Assembly (NCBI GenBank): GCA_963847145.1
Contig: CAWJYN010000007.1
Location: 682,001-746,000 of the forward strand
DNA from: JABFRJ01 sp963847145
GTDB lineage: Bacteria; Pseudomonadota; Alphaproteobacteria; Rhizobiales; Hyphomicrobiaceae
Length of the DNA stretch: 64,000 nucleotides
Direction: 5' to 3'
Below the pieces are notes generated by a model. That model searched no databases, had not been told where the DNA came from, and worked only from the letters and a program-made list of their open reading frames with translations. Positions 15,304 to 23,432 of the stretch are shown here, in pieces (the first letter of the stretch is position 1; every line of letters begins with the position of its first letter). The position numbers and the translations under genes are program-made.

Positions 15304-16080
15304 TCAGCCAGCCACCATCTGCACAGCGCCCAACCCTGCCAGCTCGAAGCGGAATGTGTCTCCGGCCCTGATCGGCAATGTCGGAATGCAGCTGCCGGTG
15401 ATCACCACCATACCTTTCGTTATGGGACGGCCGCGCTCGATTGCCAAATTCGCGACCCAGGCCAGAGCGCCCAGCGGATCATCTGTCACACCCGAGTGTG
15501 CTGCGGTGCCGTTGATCGACAGTGTGCCCGCTAGCGTGTCGAGCGATGGGCCCGCTGGCGGCGCGACCGGTGCGCCGAGCACGATGCCACCATTCCAGGC
15601 GTTGTCGGCGATAAGTGACGTTGCGACGGTCGTCTTGTAGTCGGCGTTGCGATCTTCGATCAGTTCGAAGGCGGGCATCACCTCGGCGATGGCCGCATGC
15701 ACATCCTCCCGGGTCAGGGGGCGACCGCGCGCGGGCAAGTCTGTCCCCAGCCGCAGCGCCAGTTCGCATTCGACGACGACGTGCATGAAGCGTGACCGGT
15801 CCAGCGCGGCCGGACTGTGATGAATAGTATTGGCATAGATCATGCCGCCGCAGGGATGGTCGATCCCCATGAGTTGCTGCATGACTTTGGTGGTGGTTGC
15901 GATCTTGAGGCCGGCGACGGCGCCGCGCGCTGGTGTCCACAGCGGGACCAGCGCTTCTTGGACCCGATAGGCGTCGGCTATGGACGGCGGTGTCAGCGCG
16001 CCTGCCAGGTTCGCGTAGCGTGTCCGGCTGGTGTGCATGTGACTGATGTGCGCTGCGGCCGCGTGTGGATCAAAAGACAT
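15304..16080 (-). CDS. 2-keto-4-pentenoate hydratase-like protein (FAH superfamily)
   Basis: The 258-residue protein has the MhpD/HpcG layout: N-terminal helical part with ADAYRVQEALV and GAVAGLKIATTTKVMQQLMG, central VECELALRLGTDLPARGRPL and EVMPAFELIEDRNADYK (metal-binding Glu and Asp of the FAH fold), and C-terminal DPLGALAWVANLAIERGRPI with TGSCIPTLPIRAGD. The family hydrates 2-oxopent-4-enoates or decarboxylates 2-oxo-3-enedioates in meta-cleavage or sugar-acid pathways. Probably one operon with the SDR gene. A fragment of another family member is at 51444. Confidence 0.85.
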   Translation of the reverse strand: MSFDPHAAAAHISHMHTSRTRYANLAGALTPPSIADAYRVQEALVPLWTPARGAVAGLKIATTTKVMQQLMGIDHPCGGMIYANTIHHSPAALDRSRFMHVVVECELALRLGTDLPARGRPLTREDVHAAIAEVMPAFELIEDRNADYKTTVATSLIADNAWNGGIVLGAPVAPPAGPSLDTLAGTLSINGTAAHSGVTDDPLGALAWVANLAIERGRPITKGMVVITGSCIPTLPIRAGDTFRFELAGLGAVQMVAG

Positions 16081-16262
16081 TGCGTGTTTCTCTCGGTGGG
16101 TGGCAGCGCGTTGCGGGCTATTGTCCTGGAGCTGACGGAATATCTGTTTTCTCTGGTAGAGGGGTGATCGTTTCCGTCACAGGTTTAGACAACTGTTTTG
16201 CAACTGACGCGAGGACGACAGGGTCCTGGGCCGCGTTATAGTTGCAAGGCGGGATACTTCGC

Positions 16263-16754
16263 ATGCAAACTTTAGCGCAGATCACGGCAGATTTCACCTC
16301 GGCGCGTGCCGGCCGGGACCATCTGGAGCACCGCAGCCGGCTGAAGATGCGCCTCAGCGTGATGGCGCCGATTGCGAACATTCTGATCATTGACGATACG
16401 TCGTTTGATGCGGAAGTGCTGGGCTCGACATTGCGGTTGGTGTTCGATCCGGACGTCCGGATTCGGCATGTGAAGTTTGCCCGCGACATCCGCAAAGCGC
16501 TGCTTGAGGAAATGCCGCAGCTGTTGTTTCTTGACGACCGGCTCGGGCATGGCACCTCGGCTGAGGTCAGTCTCAACGTCATCCGCACGGCCGGCTATCA
16601 GACTCGGGTCATCGTCATGTCGGGCTTGCTGACGCGCGCGCGTCAGATCGAGCTGATGAAGCTGGGCGTGGCCGACGTGATCCACAAGGACGACGTCAAT
16701 GTTGCCCGCGTTGCCGAGGCCATCCTCAAAGTGCTTGATACGCCAGCTGTTTAG
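16263..16754 (+). CDS. Single-domain response regulator
   Basis: The start is uncertain (ATG 16263, 16347 or 16362); the receiver begins at IANILIIDDTSFDAE. Acidic pair DD, phospho-Asp in LLFLDDRLGHG, Ser in VIVMSGLL and Lys in DVIHKDDVN. There is no output domain. No kinase is adjacent, so it is an orphan receiver, possibly of the CheY-like or phosphorelay type. It stands alone between a minus-strand gene and ppiD. Confidence 0.75.
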   Translation: MQTLAQITADFTSARAGRDHLEHRSRLKMRLSVMAPIANILIIDDTSFDAEVLGSTLRLVFDPDVRIRHVKFARDIRKALLEEMPQLLFLDDRLGHGTSAEVSLNVIRTAGYQTRVIVMSGLLTRARQIELMKLGVADVIHKDDVNVARVAEAILKVLDTPAV

Positions 16755-16891
16755 CGGCTGCATCGGGCAGCCGGCGGGGCCATTGTCCAGCGCCTGCCTA
16801 TCGACAGGGCCGGGCTGGTGGGCTACGGGCTGAGGCGAAATGGACCGGGCCTCGGCGCGGCCAGCCCTGTGCTGTCGATTGGACACATGAG

Positions 16892-18793
16892 ATGCTTGAT
16901 ACTCTCCGCCGTGGCGCCACCTCCAAGATTGCAGCAGTTGTGCTGTTCCTGCCGCTGATCGTCGCGTTTTCACTGTGGGGAATCGGGCCCGACTGGAAGG
17001 CTGGCAGCGGCAGCCCCTGGCTCGCCAAAGTCGGGAGCACGGCCGTCTATCCGGAAGAGTTCCAGCGCGCCTATCAGAACGAACTCGAGCAGATTTCCCG
17101 CCAGATCGGCCGCCGCGTAACGCCTGAGCAGGCCAAGTATTTCGGGCTCGACCAGCGCGTGCTGTCACGGCTGGCCGGCTCGGCCGCGCTTGATCAACAA
17201 GCGCAGGCCATGGGGCTCGGTGTTTCGACGCAGTCGGTCATCGATGCTGTCAAAGCTGATCCGAATTTTGCGGAAATCGACGGCAAGTTCTCCAAGCCGC
17301 GTTTCGACCAGTTCCTGCGCCAGATCGGCCTCAGCGAACAGGGCTACTTCACGCAGCGCAAGAAGGACGATGTGCGTGAGCAGTTGACCGACAGTGTGCT
17401 CGCAGGCGTTGCGCCCGCGCAGGCCTACATTGATCTGCTGCATAAGCACAATGAAGAGACACGCATCATCGAGCACGTTACGCTCGATCCCGCGAAGGTG
17501 GTCAAGCTTGCCGCACCGGATGACGCCAAGCTGAAGGAGTTCTACGAGGCCAACAAGCGTCAATTCGTGGCGCCGGAGACACGTAAGGCTGGGCTGCTGC
17601 TGCTGACACGTGACGCCGCGAAGGCGCGTATTGCAATCACGCCAGAAGAGATCAAGGAAACCTACGAGCAAACCAAGGATCGTTACAACGTTGCCGAGAC
17701 GCGGCGCGTGTTTCAGATGTCTTTTCCTGACAAGGCGGCGGCTGAGAAGGCCTTGCCCGAACTCGCCAAGGCGAAGAACTTTGTCGAGGCGGCGGTCAAG
17801 CTTGGCGCCAAGGAGAGCGACATTGATCTTGGTGTGCAATCCAAGAAGCAGATGATCGATGCAAAGATTGCTGAGGCGGTGTTCGCGCTGAAAAAGGACG
17901 AGGTCTCGAAAGTGATCGAGGGTGTGTTCACGACGGTGATCGTCCGGGTCAGCGACATCACGCCCGGCAAGGTCAAAACGCTTGAAGATGTTTCGGCAGA
18001 AGTGAAGGACGCACTGCAGGTGCAGCGCTCCGGCCGCGAAATCCAGACCCTGCAGAACCAGGTCGAAGATGAGCGCTCAGCCGGCAAGACGCTGGCTGAA
18101 GCCGCTCAAAAGACCGGGCTGGTTTTTGTTGATGTCGGCAGCGTTGATCGCACTGGCAAAGGTGCCGATGGCAAGCCGGCGCTCACCGTGCCGGATGCGG
18201 CGGCTCTGACAGCGGCAATTTTCGCCGGTGCTGTCGGGCTCGATGCCGAACCGATTGATCTCGCCGATGGTGGGCTTGGTTGGGTCAACGTGGCGGTTGT
18301 GACGCCGGAGAAGGACAAACCGTTCGACGATGCCAAAGCCGACGTTAAAACTGCGTGGGAGGAATCTGAGACGCGGAAGGAGCTTGGTTCTGTTGCCGCC
18401 CGCTTTGTCGAGCGCGCATTGAAGGGCGAGGCACTTGCCGTGATCGCTGCAGAGAGCGGCGCCAAGCTTGAAAAGACCAACGCCATCACACGGGCAACGT
18501 CACCACCGGGGTTGACGCCGAGTGGCGTGCAGCAGGCATTCTCGCTGCCCAAGGGCAGTGCATCGTCGGCAATTACGGCGGACGGCAAGTCGCGTACTGT
18601 TTTCAAGATTGCCGATGTGATCGTGGCACCTGCGCCAACGGCCGCACAGTCCGAGAAGCTGAAGGCTGATCTGACTCGCACGATGCAGTCCGATACCTAC
18701 AACGCGCTGGTCTCGGGTCTCCAACGCCGCGCCGGTTTCAACGTCAATCAGGCGATGCTGCAGCAGCTGCTGTCTGGCGGTCAGGTGCAGTAG
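16892..18793 (+). CDS. ppiD: PpiD-like periplasmic folding factor (SurA_N/parvulin)
   Basis: The 633-residue protein starts MLDTLRRGATSK with one membrane helix (IAAVVLFLPLIVAFSLWGIG) followed by a SurA-type N-terminal chaperone domain (residues 40-200: VGSTAVYPEEFQRAYQNELE, then RFDQFLRQIGLSEQGYF). The parvulin-like middle (about 230-365) is degenerate, as in many alphaproteobacterial PpiD proteins, so peptidyl-prolyl isomerase activity is uncertain. It is anchored in the inner membrane and faces the periplasm, where it assists outer-membrane protein folding. TAG ends the gene. Confidence 0.9.
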   Translation: MLDTLRRGATSKIAAVVLFLPLIVAFSLWGIGPDWKAGSGSPWLAKVGSTAVYPEEFQRAYQNELEQISRQIGRRVTPEQAKYFGLDQRVLSRLAGSAALDQQAQAMGLGVSTQSVIDAVKADPNFAEIDGKFSKPRFDQFLRQIGLSEQGYFTQRKKDDVREQLTDSVLAGVAPAQAYIDLLHKHNEETRIIEHVTLDPAKVVKLAAPDDAKLKEFYEANKRQFVAPETRKAGLLLLTRDAAKARIAITPEEIKETYEQTKDRYNVAETRRVFQMSFPDKAAAEKALPELAKAKNFVEAAVKLGAKESDIDLGVQSKKQMIDAKIAEAVFALKKDEVSKVIEGVFTTVIVRVSDITPGKVKTLEDVSAEVKDALQVQRSGREIQTLQNQVEDERSAGKTLAEAAQKTGLVFVDVGSVDRTGKGADGKPALTVPDAAALTAAIFAGAVGLDAEPIDLADGGLGWVNVAVVTPEKDKPFDDAKADVKTAWEESETRKELGSVAARFVERALKGEALAVIAAESGAKLEKTNAITRATSPPGLTPSGVQQAFSLPKGSASSAITADGKSRTVFKIADVIVAPAPTAAQSEKLKADLTRTMQSDTYNALVSGLQRRAGFNVNQAMLQQLLSGGQVQ

Positions 18794-18813
18794 GGCTAAG
18801 CTGCGAGCCATCG

Positions 18814-19389
18814 GTGCTCGCACGTCGCTGCGTTCCGAAACAAGACGCGGTCGTTGTCGCTAGCTTCGGTGCGGTTGCGTCCGGAGGCTGGGCCGACGCG
18901 CTCGAGCAACTCGGTTATCAGGCTGAAAGCGGCACTTGGCGCAATGCCTACCTGATGGGGGCCGCCGAGTTGCGCGGCGGCATCAAGACCGCACATACGG
19001 CCGGTGCCACTGCGGAGTTCCTCAAGGCAATTCCTGCGGAGATGCTGTTCGATTTTCTCGCGGTGCGGGTGAATGCGGAAAAGGCCAAAGGCAAGCGCAT
19101 CGTCATCAACTGGACCTTTACCGATACGAACGAGAAATTGACGCTCAATCTGGAAAATTCGACTCTGACCAATTTGCCCGGGCATGACATGGCCAATGCG
19201 GACGCGTCGTTCACGATGGCGCGGCCGGTGCTGGATCTCATATTGCTGAAGCAAAAGTCACTGCCGATGGCGCTGGTGACTGGCGATGTGAAATTCACCG
19301 GCAATCCGCTCAAGTTCGGCGAGCTGGCCGGCACGTTTGACGAGATCGCACAGGCGTTTCCGTTGATTGAGCCTAATGTGACAAAGTAG
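18814..19389 (+). pseudogene. C-terminal fragment of an alkyl sulfatase
   Basis: From about residue 25 the frame matches the end of SdsA1-type alkyl sulfatases: WADALEQLGYQAESGTWRNA, then AELRGG (end of the dimerisation domain) and an SCP2-like C-terminal domain (AIPAEMLFDFLAVRVNAEKA, FTDTNEKLTLNLENS, VKFTGNPLKFGELAGTFDEI). The metallo-beta-lactamase catalytic domain, about 400 residues with the zinc ligands, is absent; ppiD ends 20 bp upstream. It is a remnant, unless the SCP2 part alone is used. The first 20 or so residues of the ORF are unlike the family. Confidence 0.7.
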
Positions 19390-19464
19390 TGCGGCATCGA
19401 CCATCGTTCATTGATTCGCTAGGTTTGGGATGGAGAAAGGTTCGATCCAGCTGGAGTGACCGCC

Positions 19465-20547
19465 ATGGCTGAAAAGGTTCTGTTGATTGTTGGCACGAAG
19501 AAGGGCTGTTTTATTTTCGAGAGTGATGCGAAGCGTGCGGCGTGGTCGGTGCGCGGGCCGTTTTGCGATACGTGGCCAATCCATCATGTGATTGCTGACC
19601 CCCGTTCCGGCACGATTTATGCCGGCGGCGGCAACGAATGGTTCGGGCCCGCTGTCTGGAAAACTGCGGATTTCGGCGCGACGTGGAGCCACGCCAATGC
19701 CGGGCTAAGCTATGCCGAGGGCGAGACGCCGGTCAAAGCCGTGTGGTCGCTCGCGCCAGCGCATGGCGCACTTTATGCGGGTGTCGAGCCGGCTGGATTG
19801 TTCAAGAGCACGGACGCCGGGCTCACCTGGGCGCATGTGCCCGGCCTGCGCGATCACCCGTCCCGGGCGGCGTGGGTGCCTGGTGCGGGCGGCATGATCC
19901 TGCATTCGATCGTGCCGCATCCCAGTGACGCCACGTCGCTGTGGATCGGCATCTCAACGGCCGGCGTGTTCCACACGGCCGATGGTGGCGCAACCTGGAC
20001 ACCGCGCAATCGCGGCACGCGCGCCGACTTTAATCCAGAGGATCAGCGCTATCCAGAGTTCGGGCAATGCGTGCACTGTCTCGTGCGCGCACCGGGTGTG
20101 GCGGATCTGCTGTATCAACAAAACCACTGCGGCATGTATCGCAGCCGCGATGGGGGGCAGAGTTGGCAGAGCATTGAAGCGGGTTTGCCATCGACGTTTG
20201 GGTTTCCCGCCGTGGTGCATCCGCGCGATCCGGCGACGCTGTATCTGGTGCCGCTCAATGGCGACATCAAAGGCCGCTACGTGCCCGATGGCAAAGCGGC
20301 GGTCTGGCGCACGCGCGATGGAGGCGACACCTGGACCGCGTTGCGCACAGGGCTGCCGCAGGACAACGCCTATTTCGGTGTGCTGCGACAGGCCCTTGCG
20401 GTTGATCAACTGGACCGGGCGGGCGTCTATTTCGGCACGAACACCGGCCGGCTCTATGCTAGCGCCGACGAAGGCGAGCGCTGGACGTGCATCGCCGAGC
20501 ATCTGCCGCAAATTTCGTCGGTGGAGACGCTGACGTGGCGCCCGTGA
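19465..20547 (+). CDS. WD40/YVTN/BNR-repeat (sialidase-like propeller) protein
   Basis: ATG 19465 is preferred to the in-frame GTG 19456. The 360-residue protein contains repeated BNR (Asp-box) motifs: TADFGATWSHA, STDAGLTWAHV, TADGGATWTPR, SRDGGQSWQSI, TRDGGDTWTAL and SADEGERWTCI, enough for a six- or seven-bladed beta-propeller. There is no signal peptide, so it is cytoplasmic. Asp-boxes occur in sialidases and VPS10-type propellers, but I see no sialidase catalytic Arg triad, so enzyme activity is doubtful. It overlaps the MoaD-like gene by 4 bp, a pairing I recall from many bacteria. Confidence 0.85.
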   Translation: MAEKVLLIVGTKKGCFIFESDAKRAAWSVRGPFCDTWPIHHVIADPRSGTIYAGGGNEWFGPAVWKTADFGATWSHANAGLSYAEGETPVKAVWSLAPAHGALYAGVEPAGLFKSTDAGLTWAHVPGLRDHPSRAAWVPGAGGMILHSIVPHPSDATSLWIGISTAGVFHTADGGATWTPRNRGTRADFNPEDQRYPEFGQCVHCLVRAPGVADLLYQQNHCGMYRSRDGGQSWQSIEAGLPSTFGFPAVVHPRDPATLYLVPLNGDIKGRYVPDGKAAVWRTRDGGDTWTALRTGLPQDNAYFGVLRQALAVDQLDRAGVYFGTNTGRLYASADEGERWTCIAEHLPQISSVETLTWRP

Positions 20548-20819
20548 GCCGCAGCGCCATTCAAGTTGTGCTCGCGCCAGCGCTGATCCGGCTGTTTGCG
20601 GAAGTCCCCACCCGCGTCGAGGTCGCAGCCGGCTCCGTGGCTGGCATGATCGCCGCTCTTGATGCTCGCTGGCCCGGCATGGGCCGCATGCTGTGCGATG
20701 AGCGGCCAGCCGTGCGGCCGCACATCAACATCTTTGTGGACGGCGTGCGCGGAACGCTCGATACGCCGCTGGCACCCGGCGCGACGGTGTATGTGCTGAC
20801 GGCTGTGTCGGGCGGCTGA
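20544..20819 (+). CDS. MoaD/ThiS-like ubiquitin-fold protein
   Basis: GTG 20544 overlaps the TGA of the propeller gene (GTGA), which makes translational coupling likely; GTG 20535 is another in-frame start. The 91-residue product has the beta-grasp pattern of MoaD/ThiS: IQVVLAPALIRLFAE, then VAGMIAALDARWPGM, HINIFVDGV and a final GATVYVLTAVSGG. The C-terminal Gly-Gly is what sulfur carriers need for adenylation and thiocarboxylate formation. No E1-like partner is adjacent, so the role and partner are unknown. Confidence 0.8.
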   Translation: MSRSAIQVVLAPALIRLFAEVPTRVEVAAGSVAGMIAALDARWPGMGRMLCDERPAVRPHINIFVDGVRGTLDTPLAPGATVYVLTAVSGG

Positions 20820-21426
20820 TCGTGTCAGCGCCCGCTCAGCGCGTTGTGGCTGGCCGTTACGATGCCGGTGTCGATAGCGATGAAGAGCGTCATCCATGGG
20901 AACAATGGACTGCCCTCGCATCGCTCATGATGCGCAAGATACAAGGCCGCTTGGCGGCGGGGATTGAGACTGTGGTTGGCCGCGAGACCGGCGCTGGCCG
21001 GCGGCGCGAAAATTTGGCGGCTCTGCCGATGGCCAAGCTCCGGACTGCAAAGTAGACATGATGCATGCGTCCTGACCGTGTGCATTGCGCTGAGCAGCTA
21101 CCCACAGTGCTACTGGCTTTGGTTAAAAACGCCAGGAACGAGGTTAATGCAATCGTAGCGCTAAAATTGCGATTCTAGGGGCTTCTGGGTGTTTTGGCTA
21201 GGGAGGTAGCGGGGTGCTCAATGAGGCCCCTCACGCCTCATCCTGGTGCGTTTAAACGGCATTCCAGAGGGTGATGCTCGCCCGGTTTTTGGCCGGGTGC
21301 GGGTGAGCGGGTGCAGGTGGCACGTTAACTTTAAGTGCTCGTCATATACGGTAATTGGCAGGTGCTGTTCAGCTCCATTGCGCTGGGCCATGTTGGCGGC
21401 AGAACTCCAGCCGCAAAGGTTTCGTG
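20820..21426. other. Intergenic stretch without a clear gene
   Basis: A 77-codon ORF from GTG 20822 starts 2 bp after the MoaD-like stop (PAQRVVAGRYDAGV to MAKLRTAK) but has no recognisable domain and could be chance. The remaining 370 bp show no ORF with a ribosome-binding site. The segment must hold the promoter of the DUF1185 gene at 21427. Confidence 0.4.
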
Positions 21427-22008
21427 ATGCATATCTCGGTTCGCAAGATTGCCCTCGGCATCGAAGAGGTGCGTCATGACGGCGGGCCGGAGCTGCCCAC
21501 CGCCATTTTGAAGGGCTGGGTCGGTGCGGTGGTGGCCAATCCCTACGCGGGTCGCTTCGTCTCCGACATCACGCCAATGATGGAGGCTTTGAAACCGCTG
21601 GGGCTTGAGTGCTCGCGACGCTTGTTGGCGGCCCTCGGCGGCGATGCCGCGCGGATCGAGGCCTATGGCAAAGGCGCTATCGTCGGCGCAGCCGGTGAAA
21701 TCGAGCATTCCGCGCTGTGGCATGTGCCTGGCGGATACGCGATGCGCGAGGTGCTGGGTACAGCGTTGGCGATCGTGCCGTCGGCGGTGAAGATGGGGGC
21801 GATGGGCGCGGCCATCGATCTGCCGATCCACCACAAGGACGCCTGCTACGTCCGCTCGCACTTTGACGCGATGACGGCTTGCATCGCGGATGCGCCGCGC
21901 GCCGACGAAATCGTGTTCTTTTTGACGATGACTACCGGGGGCCGCCCGCACGCCCGCGTGGGTGGGTTGCACGTGTCGGAGATCAGCAAGCGGGACGGGC
22001 AGCGGTGA
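21427..22008 (+). CDS. Amino acid synthesis family protein (DUF1185)
   Basis: The 193-residue protein fits the DUF1185 / amino acid synthesis family: GGPELPTAILKGWVGAVVAN, PYAGRFVSDITPMMEALKPL, YGKGAIVGAAGEIEHSALWH, then GTALAIVPSAVKMGAMGAAI and a C-terminal EIVFFLTMTTGGRPHARVGG. Members often lie in amidohydrolase or aromatic catabolic clusters; the reaction is unknown. ATG 21427 begins MHISVRKI, as in the family. It stands alone here. Confidence 0.8.
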   Translation: MHISVRKIALGIEEVRHDGGPELPTAILKGWVGAVVANPYAGRFVSDITPMMEALKPLGLECSRRLLAALGGDAARIEAYGKGAIVGAAGEIEHSALWHVPGGYAMREVLGTALAIVPSAVKMGAMGAAIDLPIHHKDACYVRSHFDAMTACIADAPRADEIVFFLTMTTGGRPHARVGGLHVSEISKRDGQR

Positions 22009-22277
22009 GCGGGTACGCGGTGCCCCGTTAAGGTCAATCGATATTGCCATGATGAGGTGTGCAAAAGCGCCAATTGGCTGGGCTGACCTGCTGGTCCGCG
22101 CCTGGGTCACCGTGGCAGGTATGGCGCATTGGCACCGGCCAGCGAAAATTTTGCTGAAAGTGCTGGCAGGAGCGTACGCCAGAGGCTTCGGCGGCATACA
22201 AAGGCGCTGCGGAACCGGACTGCGTAAACTCCGTCCGGCTCGGTGTTGTACCGCCAGTGTTCTCAAGTTGGGTATTG

Positions 22278-23432
22278 ATGTTGCTTCGAGTCCTGCATTG
22301 GCTGCTACTTGTGACGTGCGTTGGCACGCTCGCGGCCTGTGCTGCGCGCCCGACACGTGAAGCGCTGGTGCCCGTCGACAAGCCGCCCCGCTACACGCCC
22401 AAGGTTGAGATGCTGGTCGCCACGACGCGCAATATCGGCCAGGCCGGTGACCCGACGTCGTTTGGTACCGGGCGTTCGGCACAGGTCAACTTCGCTGGCG
22501 TCACGCTCTCGATTCCGAAATCGCATAAGGCCGGCGAAATCGAGTGGCCGGGTCCGGGCACACCGGATCCCTCGCAGCAGATGGTGGTCGTCGAGCAGGC
22601 GTCGCTCGGCCGCATCGAGTTCCTGCAGGCGATCAAGGCGCGTGTGGCGGCCGGCGGCGCAGAAGCCAATTCGGTGCTGGTGTTCGTGCACGGCTACAAC
22701 ACGCAGTATCAGGAGGCTGTGTACCGGTTCGGCCAGATTGTGCACGACTCCGGATTTACAGGCACGGCGGTGCTGTTCGCTTGGCCATCGCGGGGCAACA
22801 CGGCGCTGTATTTGGCAGACCGGGATGCGACCACCTACTCGCGCGACTATTTCGAAGCCACGTTGCGCGATATTGCCTCTGTGCAGGGTGTCCGCGAGAT
22901 CAACATTCTGGCGCACAGCATGGGCAATTGGCTGACCTTGGAAACGTTGCGGCAAGCCAAACTCAAGGGACGCGGTGATTTCAACGGGAAGCTGGGCGAT
23001 GTTTTGTTGGCGTCTCCCGATGTCGACAACGATGTGTTTCGCACGCAGCTCGATACCATCGGCCGCTTGCGGCGTCCAATGACGGTGCTGGTGTCGGGTG
23101 ACGACAGCGCGTTGCAGGCGTCGGCGGCGCTCGCCGGTGGTCAACAGCGGGCCGGGCAGGCGACGGCCGACGAACTGCGGGTGTTTGCCAGTGAGATTAA
23201 ACGCTACAATCTGCGGATCGTCGACTTGACCAAAATCGATGGCGGTGCGGCCGGCACTCACAGCAAGTTTGCGCAAGGCGAGGTGGTGCGGTCGATCGGC
23301 AAGGGCCTGGCTGCAGATGCGGCCGGCGGGCAAAATCAATCCGGCGTGATCACCGCTGTCCAGGATATCGGCAAGAGTATTCTCAACGTGCCGGGCAACA
23401 TCCTCGGCGCGCCCGCTTTGAAAGTGCCCTAG
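22278..23432 (+). CDS. Lipoprotein alpha/beta-hydrolase (DUF900 type)
   Basis: ATG 22278. Residues 1-18 form a lipoprotein signal with lipobox TLAAC; the mature protein should be lipid-anchored. The alpha/beta-hydrolase core has SVLVFVHGYNTQYQEAVYRF (oxyanion strand), AVLFAWPSRGN, and nucleophile Ser in ILAHSMGNWLTLETL; then Asp in LASPDVDNDVF and His in AGTHSKF as likely triad partners. The DUF900 family is annotated as an esterase/lipase without a known substrate. The gene ends in TAG within CTAG, which also gives the stop of the convergent OmpA-type gene. Confidence 0.85.
   Translation: MLLRVLHWLLLVTCVGTLAACAARPTREALVPVDKPPRYTPKVEMLVATTRNIGQAGDPTSFGTGRSAQVNFAGVTLSIPKSHKAGEIEWPGPGTPDPSQQMVVVEQASLGRIEFLQAIKARVAAGGAEANSVLVFVHGYNTQYQEAVYRFGQIVHDSGFTGTAVLFAWPSRGNTALYLADRDATTYSRDYFEATLRDIASVQGVREINILAHSMGNWLTLETLRQAKLKGRGDFNGKLGDVLLASPDVDNDVFRTQLDTIGRLRRPMTVLVSGDDSALQASAALAGGQQRAGQATADELRVFASEIKRYNLRIVDLTKIDGGAAGTHSKFAQGEVVRSIGKGLAADAAGGQNQSGVITAVQDIGKSILNVPGNILGAPALKVP

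Noticed and set aside
20822..21055. A 77-codon gene after the MoaD-like gene
   Set aside because: It has no ribosome-binding site other than the coupled position and no recognisable domain; kept only as a note in the intergenic entry.
21331..22482. A 383-codon minus-strand ORF
   Set aside because: It is antisense to the DUF1185 gene and the start of the hydrolase gene; its Arg/His/Pro-rich translation shows no domain.
22305..23339. A 344-codon minus-strand ORF
   Set aside because: Antisense to the DUF900 hydrolase, which has a signal peptide and catalytic motifs; the antisense frame has none.
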